Source: Symbiodinium natans | Lineage: Eukaryota > Sar > Dinophyceae > Suessiales > Symbiodiniaceae | Assembly (NCBI GenBank): GCA_905221605.1 | Contig: CAJNDS010002157.1 | Coordinates: forward strand, 1,450,001 to 1,495,086 | DNA length: 45,086 nt | Direction of reading: 5' to 3' | In this document: positions 31,281-42,000 of the stretch, in pieces | How the letters are laid out: every line of letters begins with the position of its first letter | Position numbering within the stretch: position 1 is the stretch's first letter | Made by a program: the position numbers and the translations under genes | The notes under the pieces: generated by a model | What the model saw: only the letters and a program-made list of their open reading frames with translations | Told to the model about the DNA's origin: nothing | The model's database searches: none

Positions 31281-32018
31281 AGATATATATATGCATAAGG
31301 GGTTCAGGGTTTAGGGTTTAGGGTTTAGACTCCGCTAGAATCCTAGACCCTGAACCCGAAGCCCTGAGAGGGCTTTAGGGCTTTAGGGGCGGTCTAGGAT
31401 GTGGAGGAGGCATGGATTTAGGGTTTAGGCTCCAGGGCCTGGGATTCGAGGGTTGGCTTTGGTTCGACTCCACGAGGTTGGGGTTTAGGGTTTGGGGTTT
31501 AGGATTTAGGGTTTAGGGTTTAGGGTTTAGGAGGGTTTAGGTTTAGTGCTCTAGGTATCAGGGTTTAGGGTTTAAGGTTTAGGGTTCAGTTTTTTTTTTA
31601 ATGCTTTCAATGACAAGCCTGCGTCCTGGCCTTTGCCGGAGGCGACAGGGAGAAGCGACACCGGCGCGTGACAAACTGCGAGGCCCCCTCAACTGCACCC
31701 TCAACCCTAAGCCCTGTACCCTAAACCCTCCTCAAACAAAGCTTGAAAAGGGTGATATAGGGATTGTATATGTGGCTCCGACTTCCACCAGCCCGAACCC
31801 CTAAGCCCAAACCCTAAACCCCCCTAAACCCTTCACCTTAAACCCTAAACCCTAAACCCTAAACCCTAAACCCTAAACCCTAAACCCTAAACCCTAAACC
31901 CTAAACCCTAAACCCTAAACCGACCCTAAACCCTAAACCCTAGCTCCTAGCTCCTGAGGTTCTGTGGCCTAAAGTGCCCTAAAACCTGTGCCCTAAACCC
32001 TAGCCCGCGGAGGCACAG
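31281..32018 (+). other. TTTAGGG/CCCTAAA-rich interval, weak exon candidates
   Basis: A possible exon follows ggaggcgacag near 31650 (GEATPARDKLRGPLNC), and LEKGDIGIVYVAPTSTS is open near 31743-31795. Neither has decisive splice sites. A CCCTAAA array occupies about 31838-31921. Confidence 0.35.
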
Positions 32019-32087
32019 AAGATCCCGCAGCATTTTGCTCCTATCCGACCACCGCACCTCGCGGCCGGGCCTCCCTACAAAGCTTGG
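32019..32087 (+). CDS. Candidate exon KIPQHFAPIRPP
   Basis: Acceptor ggcacag and donor TGG/GTTTGA, 23 codons in phase 0: KIPQHFAPIRPPHLAAGPPY then KAW. Proline-rich and probably unstructured. CCCTAAA repeats precede it and TTTAGGG repeats follow it, the usual exon context here. Confidence 0.55.
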
Positions 32088-32125
32088 GTTTGAGGTTTAG
32101 GGTCCCACGGGTTTCAGTATTTGTG

Positions 32126-32353
32126 TAGGGTTTAGGGTTTAGGGTTTAGGGTTAGGGTTTAGGGTTTAGGGTTTAGGGTTTAGGGTTTAGGGTTTAGGGT
32201 TTAGGGTTTAGGGTTTAGGGTTTAGGGTTTAGGGTTTAGGGTTTAGGGTTAGGTTTAGGGTTTAGGGTTTAGGGTTTAGGGTTTAGGGTTTAGGGTTTAG
32301 GGTTTAGGGTTTAGGGTTTAGGGTGCAGGGTTCAGGGTTTAGGGTTTAGGGTT
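32126..32353 (+). repeat. (TTTAGGG)n array, copy 1 of a 240-bp duplication
   Basis: Contains the same internal shortened unit (ggttaggtttaggg) exactly 240 bp before its counterpart in the array at 32399-32602. Confidence 0.9.
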
Positions 32354-32398
32354 TGCTGGAAGTTCTGAAGGTTCAGGAGGCGTCTTGATGAGGGCAGG

Positions 32399-32602
32399 TT
32401 AGGGTTTAGGGTTTAGGGTTTAGGGTTTAGGGTTTAGGGTTTAGGGTTTAGGGTTTAGGGTTTAGGGTTTAGGGTTTAGGGTTTAGGGTTAGGTTTAGGG
32501 TTTAGGGTTTAGGGTTTAGGGTTTAGGGTTTAGGGTTTAGGGTTTAGGGTTTAGGGTTTAGGGTTTAGGGTTTAGGGTTTAGGGTTTAGGGTTTAGGGTT
32601 TC
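32399..32602 (+). repeat. (TTTAGGG)n array, copy 2, ending in TTTCGGG variants
   Basis: Near-perfect array ending in about six GGGTTTC units. Separated from copy 1 by about 45 bp of unique sequence. Confidence 0.9.
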
Positions 32603-32954
32603 GGGATTCGGGTTTCGGGTTTCGGGTTTCGGGTTTCGGGTTAAGGTTCGTTGTAGGTCCGTATAGCGCCCTCGAACCCCGAAACCCTAAGCCCAAAAGT
32701 CCTTAATTCCTGAAATCCCAAACTTTTAATTGAACCTCAAGCCTAAACCCTTTAATCCCCAAGAATCCCAAACCCTAAACACCCTGAACCCTCCCCCCTC
32801 GCCCCCTTCTCCCCAACCCCAAACGCTTAAGCCCTCAACCCCTGCACCCTAACCCTAAACCCTAAACCCTAAACCCTAAACCCTAAACCCTAAACCCTAA
32901 ACCCTAAACCCTAAACCCTAAACCCTAAACCCTAAAAACCCCACACTGTCTCAG

Positions 32955-33034
32955 GGTGCCACAATCGAGCCGCAAAAGTTTCCCGACGGAAGCAAGCTGG
33001 TGCTGTCGGCCGACTGCGGTGGCACGACTACCAG
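32955..33034 (+). CDS. Candidate exon GATIEPQKFPDG
   Basis: Follows a perfect CCCTAAA array and acceptor actgtctcag. The phase-0 frame GATIEPQKFPDGSKLVLSAD continues CGGTTT. Donor either GT at 33019 or GC at 33035. With the 32019 exon it is either the 5' end of the channel gene or the end of the preceding gene. Product not recognised. Confidence 0.55.
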
Positions 33035-35119
33035 GCCTGACTGTTTGAGGGCTCAGAGTTTCAGGGTTCTAGCCTTCAGGCCCTAAACCCTAAACCCTAA
33101 ACCCTAAACCCTATTCCCTAAACCCTATTCCCTAAACCCTAAACCCTAAACCCTAAACCCTAAACCCTAAACCCTAAACCCAAGGCGCATCTCACCCCAA
33201 GGCCCGGCCTGAGCGCATGGACTGGGATGTTCGACTTCTCCGCGACTTTGCGTCATGTTCGGGCTTCGGAGCAGGCATAAGTTGCATGACCATATGTTCT
33301 GTATGTATTTGGATACAAATACACAATAAACCATATCATAGCATATCATCTCAGATATGGCACAATATCGCATGATACAATATCATGACATTGCAGATAC
33401 AAAGATGGGTGTGCTGTTATATATTTGTTCGGGCTCGGGGACAGGGTTCGGACGCAAGTTCGACATTTGTTGTTTGTGTGTGTGTGTGTGTGTGTGGTTC
33501 GTTGAAAGGGTCAGGGTTTGGGGTTAGGGGCCAACCTCGACTTCGGGTTTAGGGTTTAGGGTTTGGGGTTTGGGGTTTAGGGTTTGGGGTGTAGGGGCTA
33601 GGGGTTCAGGGGTGAAGGCCTCATCACGCATCACCCTAAGCCCCACACCCTACCCCCTACAAGTTGTTGAAGCCACCCGTGGAAAATTCCCTAATCCCTA
33701 CACCCCAAAGGCCCCAAGCCCGAAAGCCTACTCCCCCAAAAAGCCCCTGGTCCAGACTCATGTTGTATGCCGTGGACTGGAGCGAGCCCGTACCACCAAA
33801 GCAGAAGGCAGGCGGGCTTGAGGGTTTAGGGTTTAGGGTGTAGGGTTTAGGGTTTAGGGTTTAGAGTTTAGGGTTGGGGAGGCTTGGTGAAGCTGGATCG
33901 TGTCAGCAATACAGGTATAGCATGATCATGTTGTTGGTCATGATACTGATAGTAGTCGTGGTGTTCGTGAGAATGGTATTATCACAAGATTGAGCCATCG
34001 CACCAGCGATGGCATGTTTGGCAGGTACATGGCAATGATGACGATCATGGCGGTAGTAAGGGTAGGCATACCCGAGTGACACAAGATCAGCAAACAACCA
34101 GATTAAAAGTACATTTATCTACCCTATCCATAGGCATACATGCCCATCCTTCGGTTCTTACTTACGGACATGTGTACACCATCCATGCATACGTGCATGC
34201 CTACTTACATACTTTCTTGCGCGCGCGCGCACATGTCTCTACTTATACACGTCTACTTTTCCTCACAAGGCGTTAGCGCGAAACCAAGAGGCAAAGCAAG
34301 TAAGTGTTCAAGTCTGCCCGGCACTCTTCATGATACTTGCTGCTTTAGGGTTTCGGGTTCAGGGTTGCGGGTTTAGGGTTTAGGGTTTAGGGCATAGTTC
34401 TTCGGTTATCAGACGGAGGCTACATCGAAGAACTTTTGGTTTATGTTAGCATGGTTGAGAAAAGTTTTTAGGTCGTGCCCAGATCTTTTCGCAGTCCTCT
34501 TTTTTGGAAGTATCTTGACTTTGGGCTAAGGCGGTTGTAAGATGGGTCATTTGCAATCCGTGCAGGAGTTTGCTACGAATGCTCACATGAAATACGCTGA
34601 GCTTCCACCTTTATGGTATCTTTGGATGCTTTCCAATATGTGAGTTCTATTTGAGCCTTCGAGACCCCATGCGTAATATTTCCCTCCCTCTCATTCCCAA
34701 CTACGTGGCTTCATAAATTCTTCGTGAGAAGAGTTCCATCACAAAAGTGAATGCGTCCGTCATTGTTCATCGGAATCGTCACACACGTGGGGCCTATTCA
34801 AGTTTAAACCAGACCGCTGAGAAGCTCCTTCTGTGAAGCTCGGAGGCTCGTGAATCCTTTTTTGTTGCCTGCGAAGAAAGGATAGTACCATCAGCACAGT
34901 AGACAGCATCGTAGCCCATCGCGAATACAGAATTATAGATACAGAAACGGGGATAAAAAAGGACATCCCAAACCCTAAGCCCTAAACCCTAAACACTAAA
35001 TCCTATACCCTAAACCCTAAACCCTCAACCCGAAACCCGAAACCCTAACCCTAAACCTTAAACCCTAAACTCTAAACCCTAAACCCTAAACCCCAATCCA
35101 TAAGCCCTGGCCACTTCAG
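33035..35119. other. Long gap with no supported exon
   Basis: Telomere-like repeats at 33080-33180, 33540-33600, 33820-33880 and 34965-35100; a (GT)n run near 33475. The sequence around 33240-33290 is echoed at 33425-33470. 33880-34970 is mostly unique and lacks repeats; ORFs there (34140-34376, 34760-34966 minus) are not convincing. Confidence 0.5.
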
Positions 35120-35191
35120 GCCCCAGGCACGTTGATTCGGGAAGAGAAGTACCCCAACATTGCCTTCAAGTCGCTCACGGACAGACTGTTC
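35120..35191 (+). CDS. Exon, N-terminal region of channel gene
   Basis: An AG acceptor after CCCTAAA repeats (cacttcag) opens a frame that includes TLIREEKYPNIAFKSLTDRL. It runs into a 15-G homopolymer followed by GTTGG, so the exact donor and its phase are uncertain and the homopolymer length may be an assembly error. Charged and probably cytoplasmic. No domain recognised. Confidence 0.6.
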
Positions 35192-36050
35192 GGGGGGGGG
35201 GGGGGGTTGGTTGTTTTTTTAGGGTTTAGGGTTTGGGGTTTTGGGTTTGGGGTTTAAGGTTTAGGGTTTAGGGTTTATTGTTTAGGGGCTTAAGGTATGA
35301 GGCCCCAATGGCAGGTGGATCAGAGAGCGGGCGGACACTGGGGGGTATTCTTCAAAACGCTTCGGCAGAATTTGCCTGGCAGCGTTGGCGTTCTCCGGAT
35401 CTTGACCCTCCAGACTACATGGGGTTTAGCGTTTAGGGTTTAGGGTTTAGGGTTTAGGGTTTTAGGGTCTGTCAGGGTCCCCTTCGGAACCCGACCTCAT
35501 AGAAGACGACGAATTTGGAGTTTTGCCTGGTTCTGTTGCTTTCATGCTTGTACAAACCCCTAACGTCTAACTAAACCCTAAAACGTTAAAACCCTGAACC
35601 CTAAGCCCTAAGCCCTAAACCCTAAACCCTAAGCCCTAAGCCCTAAACCCTAAACCCTAAGCCCTAAACCCTAAACTTTCAGAGGACATCATCCGCACCT
35701 TCCTCTTCACCGACTGTGCCCTTCCGGAGGGCTCCTACCCCACGGTGCGCGGGGGTCGGGTTTGGGGTGCAGAAGGGGGCCCTACCCTGAAGGTTTAGGG
35801 TTTAGGGTTTCGGGTTTAGGGTTTAGGGTTTAGGGTGTAGGGGCCACACCCTAAGCCTAAGCATAAAACGCCCTAAATTTCAATGCCGACCCTGCACCGG
35901 CTTGTGAACCACCTGCCCATCACGCTTGGGGCTGCGGCTCGAGGCCGGTTTAGGGTTCAGGGTTTGCGGTTTAAGGGGGTATGAGTTTAGGGCGTGGTGG
36001 CTTTAAGCCCCAAAACCTAACCCTAAACCCTAAACCCTAAACCCGAAACC

Positions 36051-36096
<46 letters not shown>

Positions 36097-39000
36097 ACCC
36101 TAAACCCTAAACCCTAAACCCTAAGCCCTAAACCCGAAACCCGAAGCCCGAAACCCTGAACTCCGATCCGCATAGGTGGCCGTGCTGGCGGTGGCGGGGG
36201 TGGTCCTGAACAATGCGTCAGGAATCCTAGCGCGGCCACGATGGGGAATTGCTATAGTTTAGGGTTTTTGGTAAACAAGGGTGTGGGGTTTAGGGTTGAG
36301 GGTTTAGGGTTTAGGGTTTTTGGTGAGCAGGGCTTAGGGTTCAGGGTTCAGTGATTAGGGTTAGGGTAACACAGGAGCCGAAATAAGTTCCACCCTCCTC
36401 CGCTTGTCATCTCCACACGCTCTACCCTCGTTAAATGAGCATACTACATTCCATTGTCGGGTTCCTGATAGAAAGTCGGACACACCCTAAACCATGAACC
36501 CTAAACCCTGAACCCTGAACCCTAAACCCTGAACCCTAAACCCTAAACCCTAAACCTAAACCCCAAACCCTAAACCCTAAACCCTAAACCCTAAACCCTA
36601 AACCCTGAACCCTAAACCCTGAACCCTAAACCCTGAACCCTGAACCCTAAACCCCACACCCGGAAACCACGAAGCCCCACACCGCAGCCCAGCCACGGGG
36701 ATCAACTCTGGCCCCCCCTCCCACCCGGGACGCTCCCGAGTGCTGACTCCACGCAGGTCTCGTTCAAACCATGGGTTTAGGGTTTAGGGTTTAGGGTTTA
36801 GGGTTTAGGGTGGTTTACACTCTGAGAGAGAGCACACGGGAGCGCGGGTCGGTCAGACGTCCTCTTGGTGCCATGCCTGGGCTCAGCGTTGTCGAGCCCG
36901 AGATGCACCAGCAACTGGTGCGGCCTCGGAACAAGGCGCGGATTCTGGGGTTTAGAGTATAGGGGGTTTAGGGTTTAGGGTTTAGGGTTAGGGTTTAGGG
37001 TTTAGGGTTTAGGGTTTAGGGTTTAGGGTTTAGGGTTTAGGGTTTAGGGTTTAGGGTTTAGGGTTTAGGGTTTAGGGTTTAGCGGGCAGGCCTCGCCAAT
37101 TTGCATGTTCCTTTGTTTCCTGGCGTTGGTTGAGGAGGACACTGTTTTGGGAAGATGTTCAGAGGGGGTTCGAGGGTGACCTGCAAACCTGCACTAGTTC
37201 TCCAGTTCCCTACCAAGCTAGCAACCCTCAACCCTACTTCCCTACCTTAATGACACCTGTGGGTGGCAAAATTTGGGGCAAACTTGCCTGCTTGTGGGCA
37301 TTTTTGCGGCACCGTTTTGCCTGCTTCTGTGGACATTTTTGCCTCCTTGTGGGCGTCCCCCCGCCCCCCCTTTTTTGCCTGCTTGTGGCCGCCCCCAACC
37401 CCCCCCCCCCACCACCCACCCCCCCCGCCTCCTGAGGTTGCCTTCAGAGTGTTTCAGGCCACTCATTCTCTTGTAATACTCATCTTGTTTGTGTGACGGT
37501 AGGCAGGAGTTTAACGACTTGTTCTGTAGTCGTAGCCTTCGTTGAATAGAACTTTGTTGTATGAAGATACTGTATATTTTCTTAATGTTATGGGATTCTC
37601 CGTGTGGGTGGGTGTTATATCAGAGCCGGATTTCACGACCATAACACTGCTCGTTTCGGAGCTGCTGAACCCTAAACCCTAATTCCTAAACCCTAAATCC
37701 TAAACCCTAAACCCTAAACCCTAAACCCTAAACCCTAAACCCTAAACCCTAAACCTTAAGCCCTAAGCCCTAAGCCCTAAGCCCTAAGCCCTAAACCCTA
37801 AACCCTAAACCCTAAACCCTAAACCCTAAACCTAAACCCTAAACCCTAAGTAGGTGAGATGGCCAGGTGTTCAGAATTGGCGGCGAGATTTACGACTCCA
37901 GCGGAGAGGATGCCCAGCGATGCCCGCTGCCCTTCCTGCCACCGAAGCAGAAGGCGCGCACTCTAGCGTTTAGGGTTTTGGGTTTAGGGTATAGGGTTTA
38001 GCGTTTAGGGCTTAGTGCTTAGGGTTTAGGGCTTAGTAAAAGATTTATGGTTCCTTTGGGGGTCTAAACCCCGCCTTTCGAAGGTCTTCGATATGTTCTT
38101 CTTCTGGGAGCTCTACGACTACCTCGCCAAGCGGTGCCTGCGGCAGGATGTTCCACTGATGGCGGTCAGGACCTTGGGGGTTTAGGGTGTTAGTGTTCGG
38201 GGTTTAGGGAGCCTTGAGAAAAGTATTTTACTTAGGTATTCGGGCCCATTAGGGCAGTTGGGAACCTGGGGGGGGGGGGAATTTTTCTTAGGTACCTTAC
38301 ACCCCACTACATATACCCTTTCTGAGATTGTGCAACCATACCCCACGATGTATGCTTTAAGGGATTATACAGGGTAACCAAGCTTCCCCATTCCCTATGA
38401 AGACCCGGTAATCGAAGCACGTCGCAAGCTCGAAGTCCCGAAGCCTCAATGCGCCCTAAACCCTAAACCCTAAACCCTAAACCCTAAACCCTAAACCCTA
38501 AACCCTAAACCCTAAACCCTAAATCCTAAACCCTAAACCCTAAACCCTAAACCCTAAACCCTAAACCCTAAACCCTAAACCCTAAACCCCAAACCCACCC
38601 CCAAACCCTGAGAGGAACATGTCCTGCAAGATCATGATCGTCTTCAACGAGCCGGACCCGCAGGACGTGAACTTCTTTGGGAGCCTCTCCAAGAAGCTCC
38701 TTAGTAGCTGAAGGAGTACAAATTCTCACATTTTGGGATACTATAATCCCCTGTATTTAGTTAAGAACTTTAGGGTTTAGGGTTTAGGGTTTGGGGTTTA
38801 GGGTTTAGGGTTTAGGGCATCAGCAACTAAGGTTCTGCTCCTGGAAGGACATCCGAAGGTCTCTTTTGACCGAGGGCCACCCGCGCCTCGGGTGCGCGCT
38901 GAGTAGGGTTTAGGGTTTAGGGTTTAGGGTTCAGGGTTTAGGGTTTAGGGTTTAGGGTTTAAAGAGGGTTTAGGGTTTAGGGTTTCAGGGGCTTTCGTTT

Positions 39001-42000
39001 AGGCTTGTTTCTGTGTATACTTCGCTTCAAAGTGCACGCCCCGCCCTCGAAATCGGCTGACATGATGGTCCTACTATCTGGGGGGCTATATTAGGGTCCC
39101 TTATTGTCGTAAATCCACAAGTTTTCATGTTGTTATGGGACCCTCAACCCTAGACCTTCATAGACCCCCCAACCCCAAACCTAAACCCTAAACCCTAAAC
39201 CCTAAACCCTAAACCCTAAACCCTGAAACCCGAAACCCGAAACCCTCAACCCCCCAGTTAAGTAGGGAATTCTCAGGACCATCCAGCTCACCACAGTGGA
39301 GAGGATCTTCCTTATTTTTGACGACGACCAAAGCTGCAAGTTGGCCCAGGCGGCTCAGGGTTCAGGGTTCAGGGTGTAGGGTTTAGGGTTTAGGGTTTAG
39401 GGTTTGGGGTTTAGGGTTTAGGGTTTAGGGTTTAGCATTTAGGGGTTAGGGGTTAGGGTTTAGGGTACAGACGACGGTACATGTAGGAAGAGTCCTTACA
39501 TGATATGGGGGTTTACGAGAATAAGGGACCCCTAATATAGATCCAAATAATTCCCATATCATTAGAACCCCAATAAGGCGCACCTATTGTCGGAAACGCC
39601 CATATGAGGATCCCTTTCCTAGCGAAGGGGTACTGGAGTCTCTCTGTCTTTTCTGTGTCTTTCGTCTCGCGTCTCCGCAGGAGTTGTGTTGATATTTCCT
39701 CGCAAGTCCTACACCCTGAACCCTAGACTCAAAGCCAAGGACATACAGAAGCAACACACAAGAACTATGCTTTTAAGGGAAGGGAGCGCTGGAGGTTTTT
39801 GTAGGCTTCGCGGTTCGGGGCCAGGGGGGCATTGGATCAGCCAGAAGGCTAGGGTCTAGGGTTCGGGTTTGGGCTTTCGTATTTGAAGACTAGGAGGGTT
39901 TCAATGCCTCTGCTCCCCACTTAGCAGAAGCAATCTAACGGACATTACTGCGTACTCGGAACAATACAATTTCCCCATTCCTGGTTATACATAGTTTCGG
40001 GGTTTCGCGTCGCATTGGTTGGGAGTGGTTGGAGGGCAGAACGAAAAACCTAAACCCTATACCCTATACCCTATACCCTATACTCTATACCCCATACCCC
40101 ATACCCTAAGCCCTACCCGAAACCCAAGACTTTAAACCCTTTGTGGGAGAATCGGCCAGGTCTGGTTCTGGTTCATCTTGGTCGTGACGGTGGCCAACCT
40201 TGTCAGCGTCTAGGCATTCTTGAGAGTCCTTTTCTCGGGCCCTGCAAAGGTTTATTCAGGTTCAGAGTCTTTAGCCCGCCCTAAACCCTAAACCCGCAAC
40301 CTTAAACCCGAAGCCATACACCCCCAAACCCCAAACCCCAAACCCTAAACCCTAAACCCCAAACCCCAAATGCTAAACCCTAAACCCTAAACCCCACACC
40401 CTGAACCCCCCCAAACCCCAAAAGCCTGAAGCAAAGGCATGGTGCAGCCACGCTACATTCAGACCATGTGCGAGATGGCCGAGCTTCACGAGTGCACGAG
40501 CGCCTTCAAGGTTGGCTTCGTCTAGGGTTTGGGGTTTCGGGCTAGGGTTTAGGGGTTAGGGGGGGTTAGAGTTTGTGGTTTCGGGTTTAGGCGGTTTAGG
40601 GTTTAGGGTTTAGGCCTTTGGGATGTTTCATATTCAAGAAGAGGGGCATATTTAGGAGGTCACAGGTACCAAAAGTACCTGGTGACTTGGAGGTTCGGAC
40701 GCTGTTTTCGCGTGGGTTTGAGCTGCTCAAGCACAGTCTGCATGTACATTTTTCAGGAACGCGAGAATTACAGCAGGTTAGGATGTCCCACAGCAAGAAA
40801 CACTGCAAAAACCGATGTTTTTTGAACTTTTATCTTGTGAACCTACAAATGTCTGAAATATATGACACAGAAGTACACATCACTCCTTTCACTTCGGGCG
40901 TTCTAGTGAAAGGGCGCAATGGCGGCAAACAAGGACAAAACCATGCGTTTCACGATGTTTTACGACATGCGCACAAGGGTCAGTTTTCTGCATTTTTGTT
41001 TTTTCCCTTTATGTTGCTTCTGGTGGCAGTTGTTGGTGGTTCGAGCGTCATGACGACACACCGTTCGCGTAAGCCTTGTGACAGTGCGTCTTGTTACAGA
41101 AACGTCAAACGTCCTGGTGCAGCATGTTGTGTAGAGGAGCAAAAACGCAGTAAATACCGGTGTTTTCGGCATGGATAGAGTAACATGGTCGTAACCAACC
41201 CCTCCCCCCTCCCCCCCAATAAAAATAAACTCTCCAAAAGTTCACGAAACAACCAGGTTTTTTAGGTACCTGCTTCCATTTAGACTCTTTTCCGGAGGGG
41301 TTTGAGGACCATCCGAGGTAGAGTGTTTAGTGCTTAGAATCCCAGGATTCAGGATGTATGGGTTTAGGGTTTAGGGTTTAGGGTTTACGGTTTAGGGTTT
41401 AGGGTTTAGGGTTTCGGGTGTAGGGATAATTTTTCAGAGGGTTTCAAGGCCCATCCTGTTTGGAGTGTTTAGTGCACCAAGCAACTTGAGAAGCCCAAAA
41501 CCCCTGAGCCCCCAAAACCCCTCTAGCTCCAAACCCTACTCGGCGGTTCAGGGTACCTAGCAACGCAATTGTAACTGTACTTATAAGCCCCTTAAGTACC
41601 CTAACAGGGTTCTGATTGGGCTATAACCCTAAACCCTAAACCCTAAACCCTAAACCCTAAACCCTAAACCCTAAACCCTAAACCCTAAACCCTAAACCCT
41701 AAACCCTAAACCCTAGAGCCTTAAACCCTAAACCCTAGAATTAGGTGAAGTACCATGAACCTCCCAGTCCCCATCCAGGTGACCTGCCTCCTCGTCTTCA
41801 GCGTGGACTACTTTGTCCGGCTTGTATGTGCCCCCTTTGTCAGGCTTGAGCTGCTGTCCCCGCAACTTGGTTGGGTTTAGGGTTGAGGGTTGAGGGTTGA
41901 GGGTTTAGGGTTTGGGGTTTGGGGTTTAGGGTTTTGTTCACTGCTTCAGAGAAGTGACCATGTGGGCTTAGCGTTTAGGTTTTAGGGTTTACAACTCCTG

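Noticed and set aside
31421-31490. GGTTCGACTCC, like a tRNA T-arm
   Set aside because: No matching acceptor stem, D-arm or anticodon arm could be placed around it.
39681-39853. 173-nt open segment after a strong acceptor (tctccgcag), phase-compatible with S1
   Set aside because: Including it would insert about 58 residues between the Kv-type pre-S1 motif and S1, where the family has none. Kept out of the model, but it could be an alternative exon.
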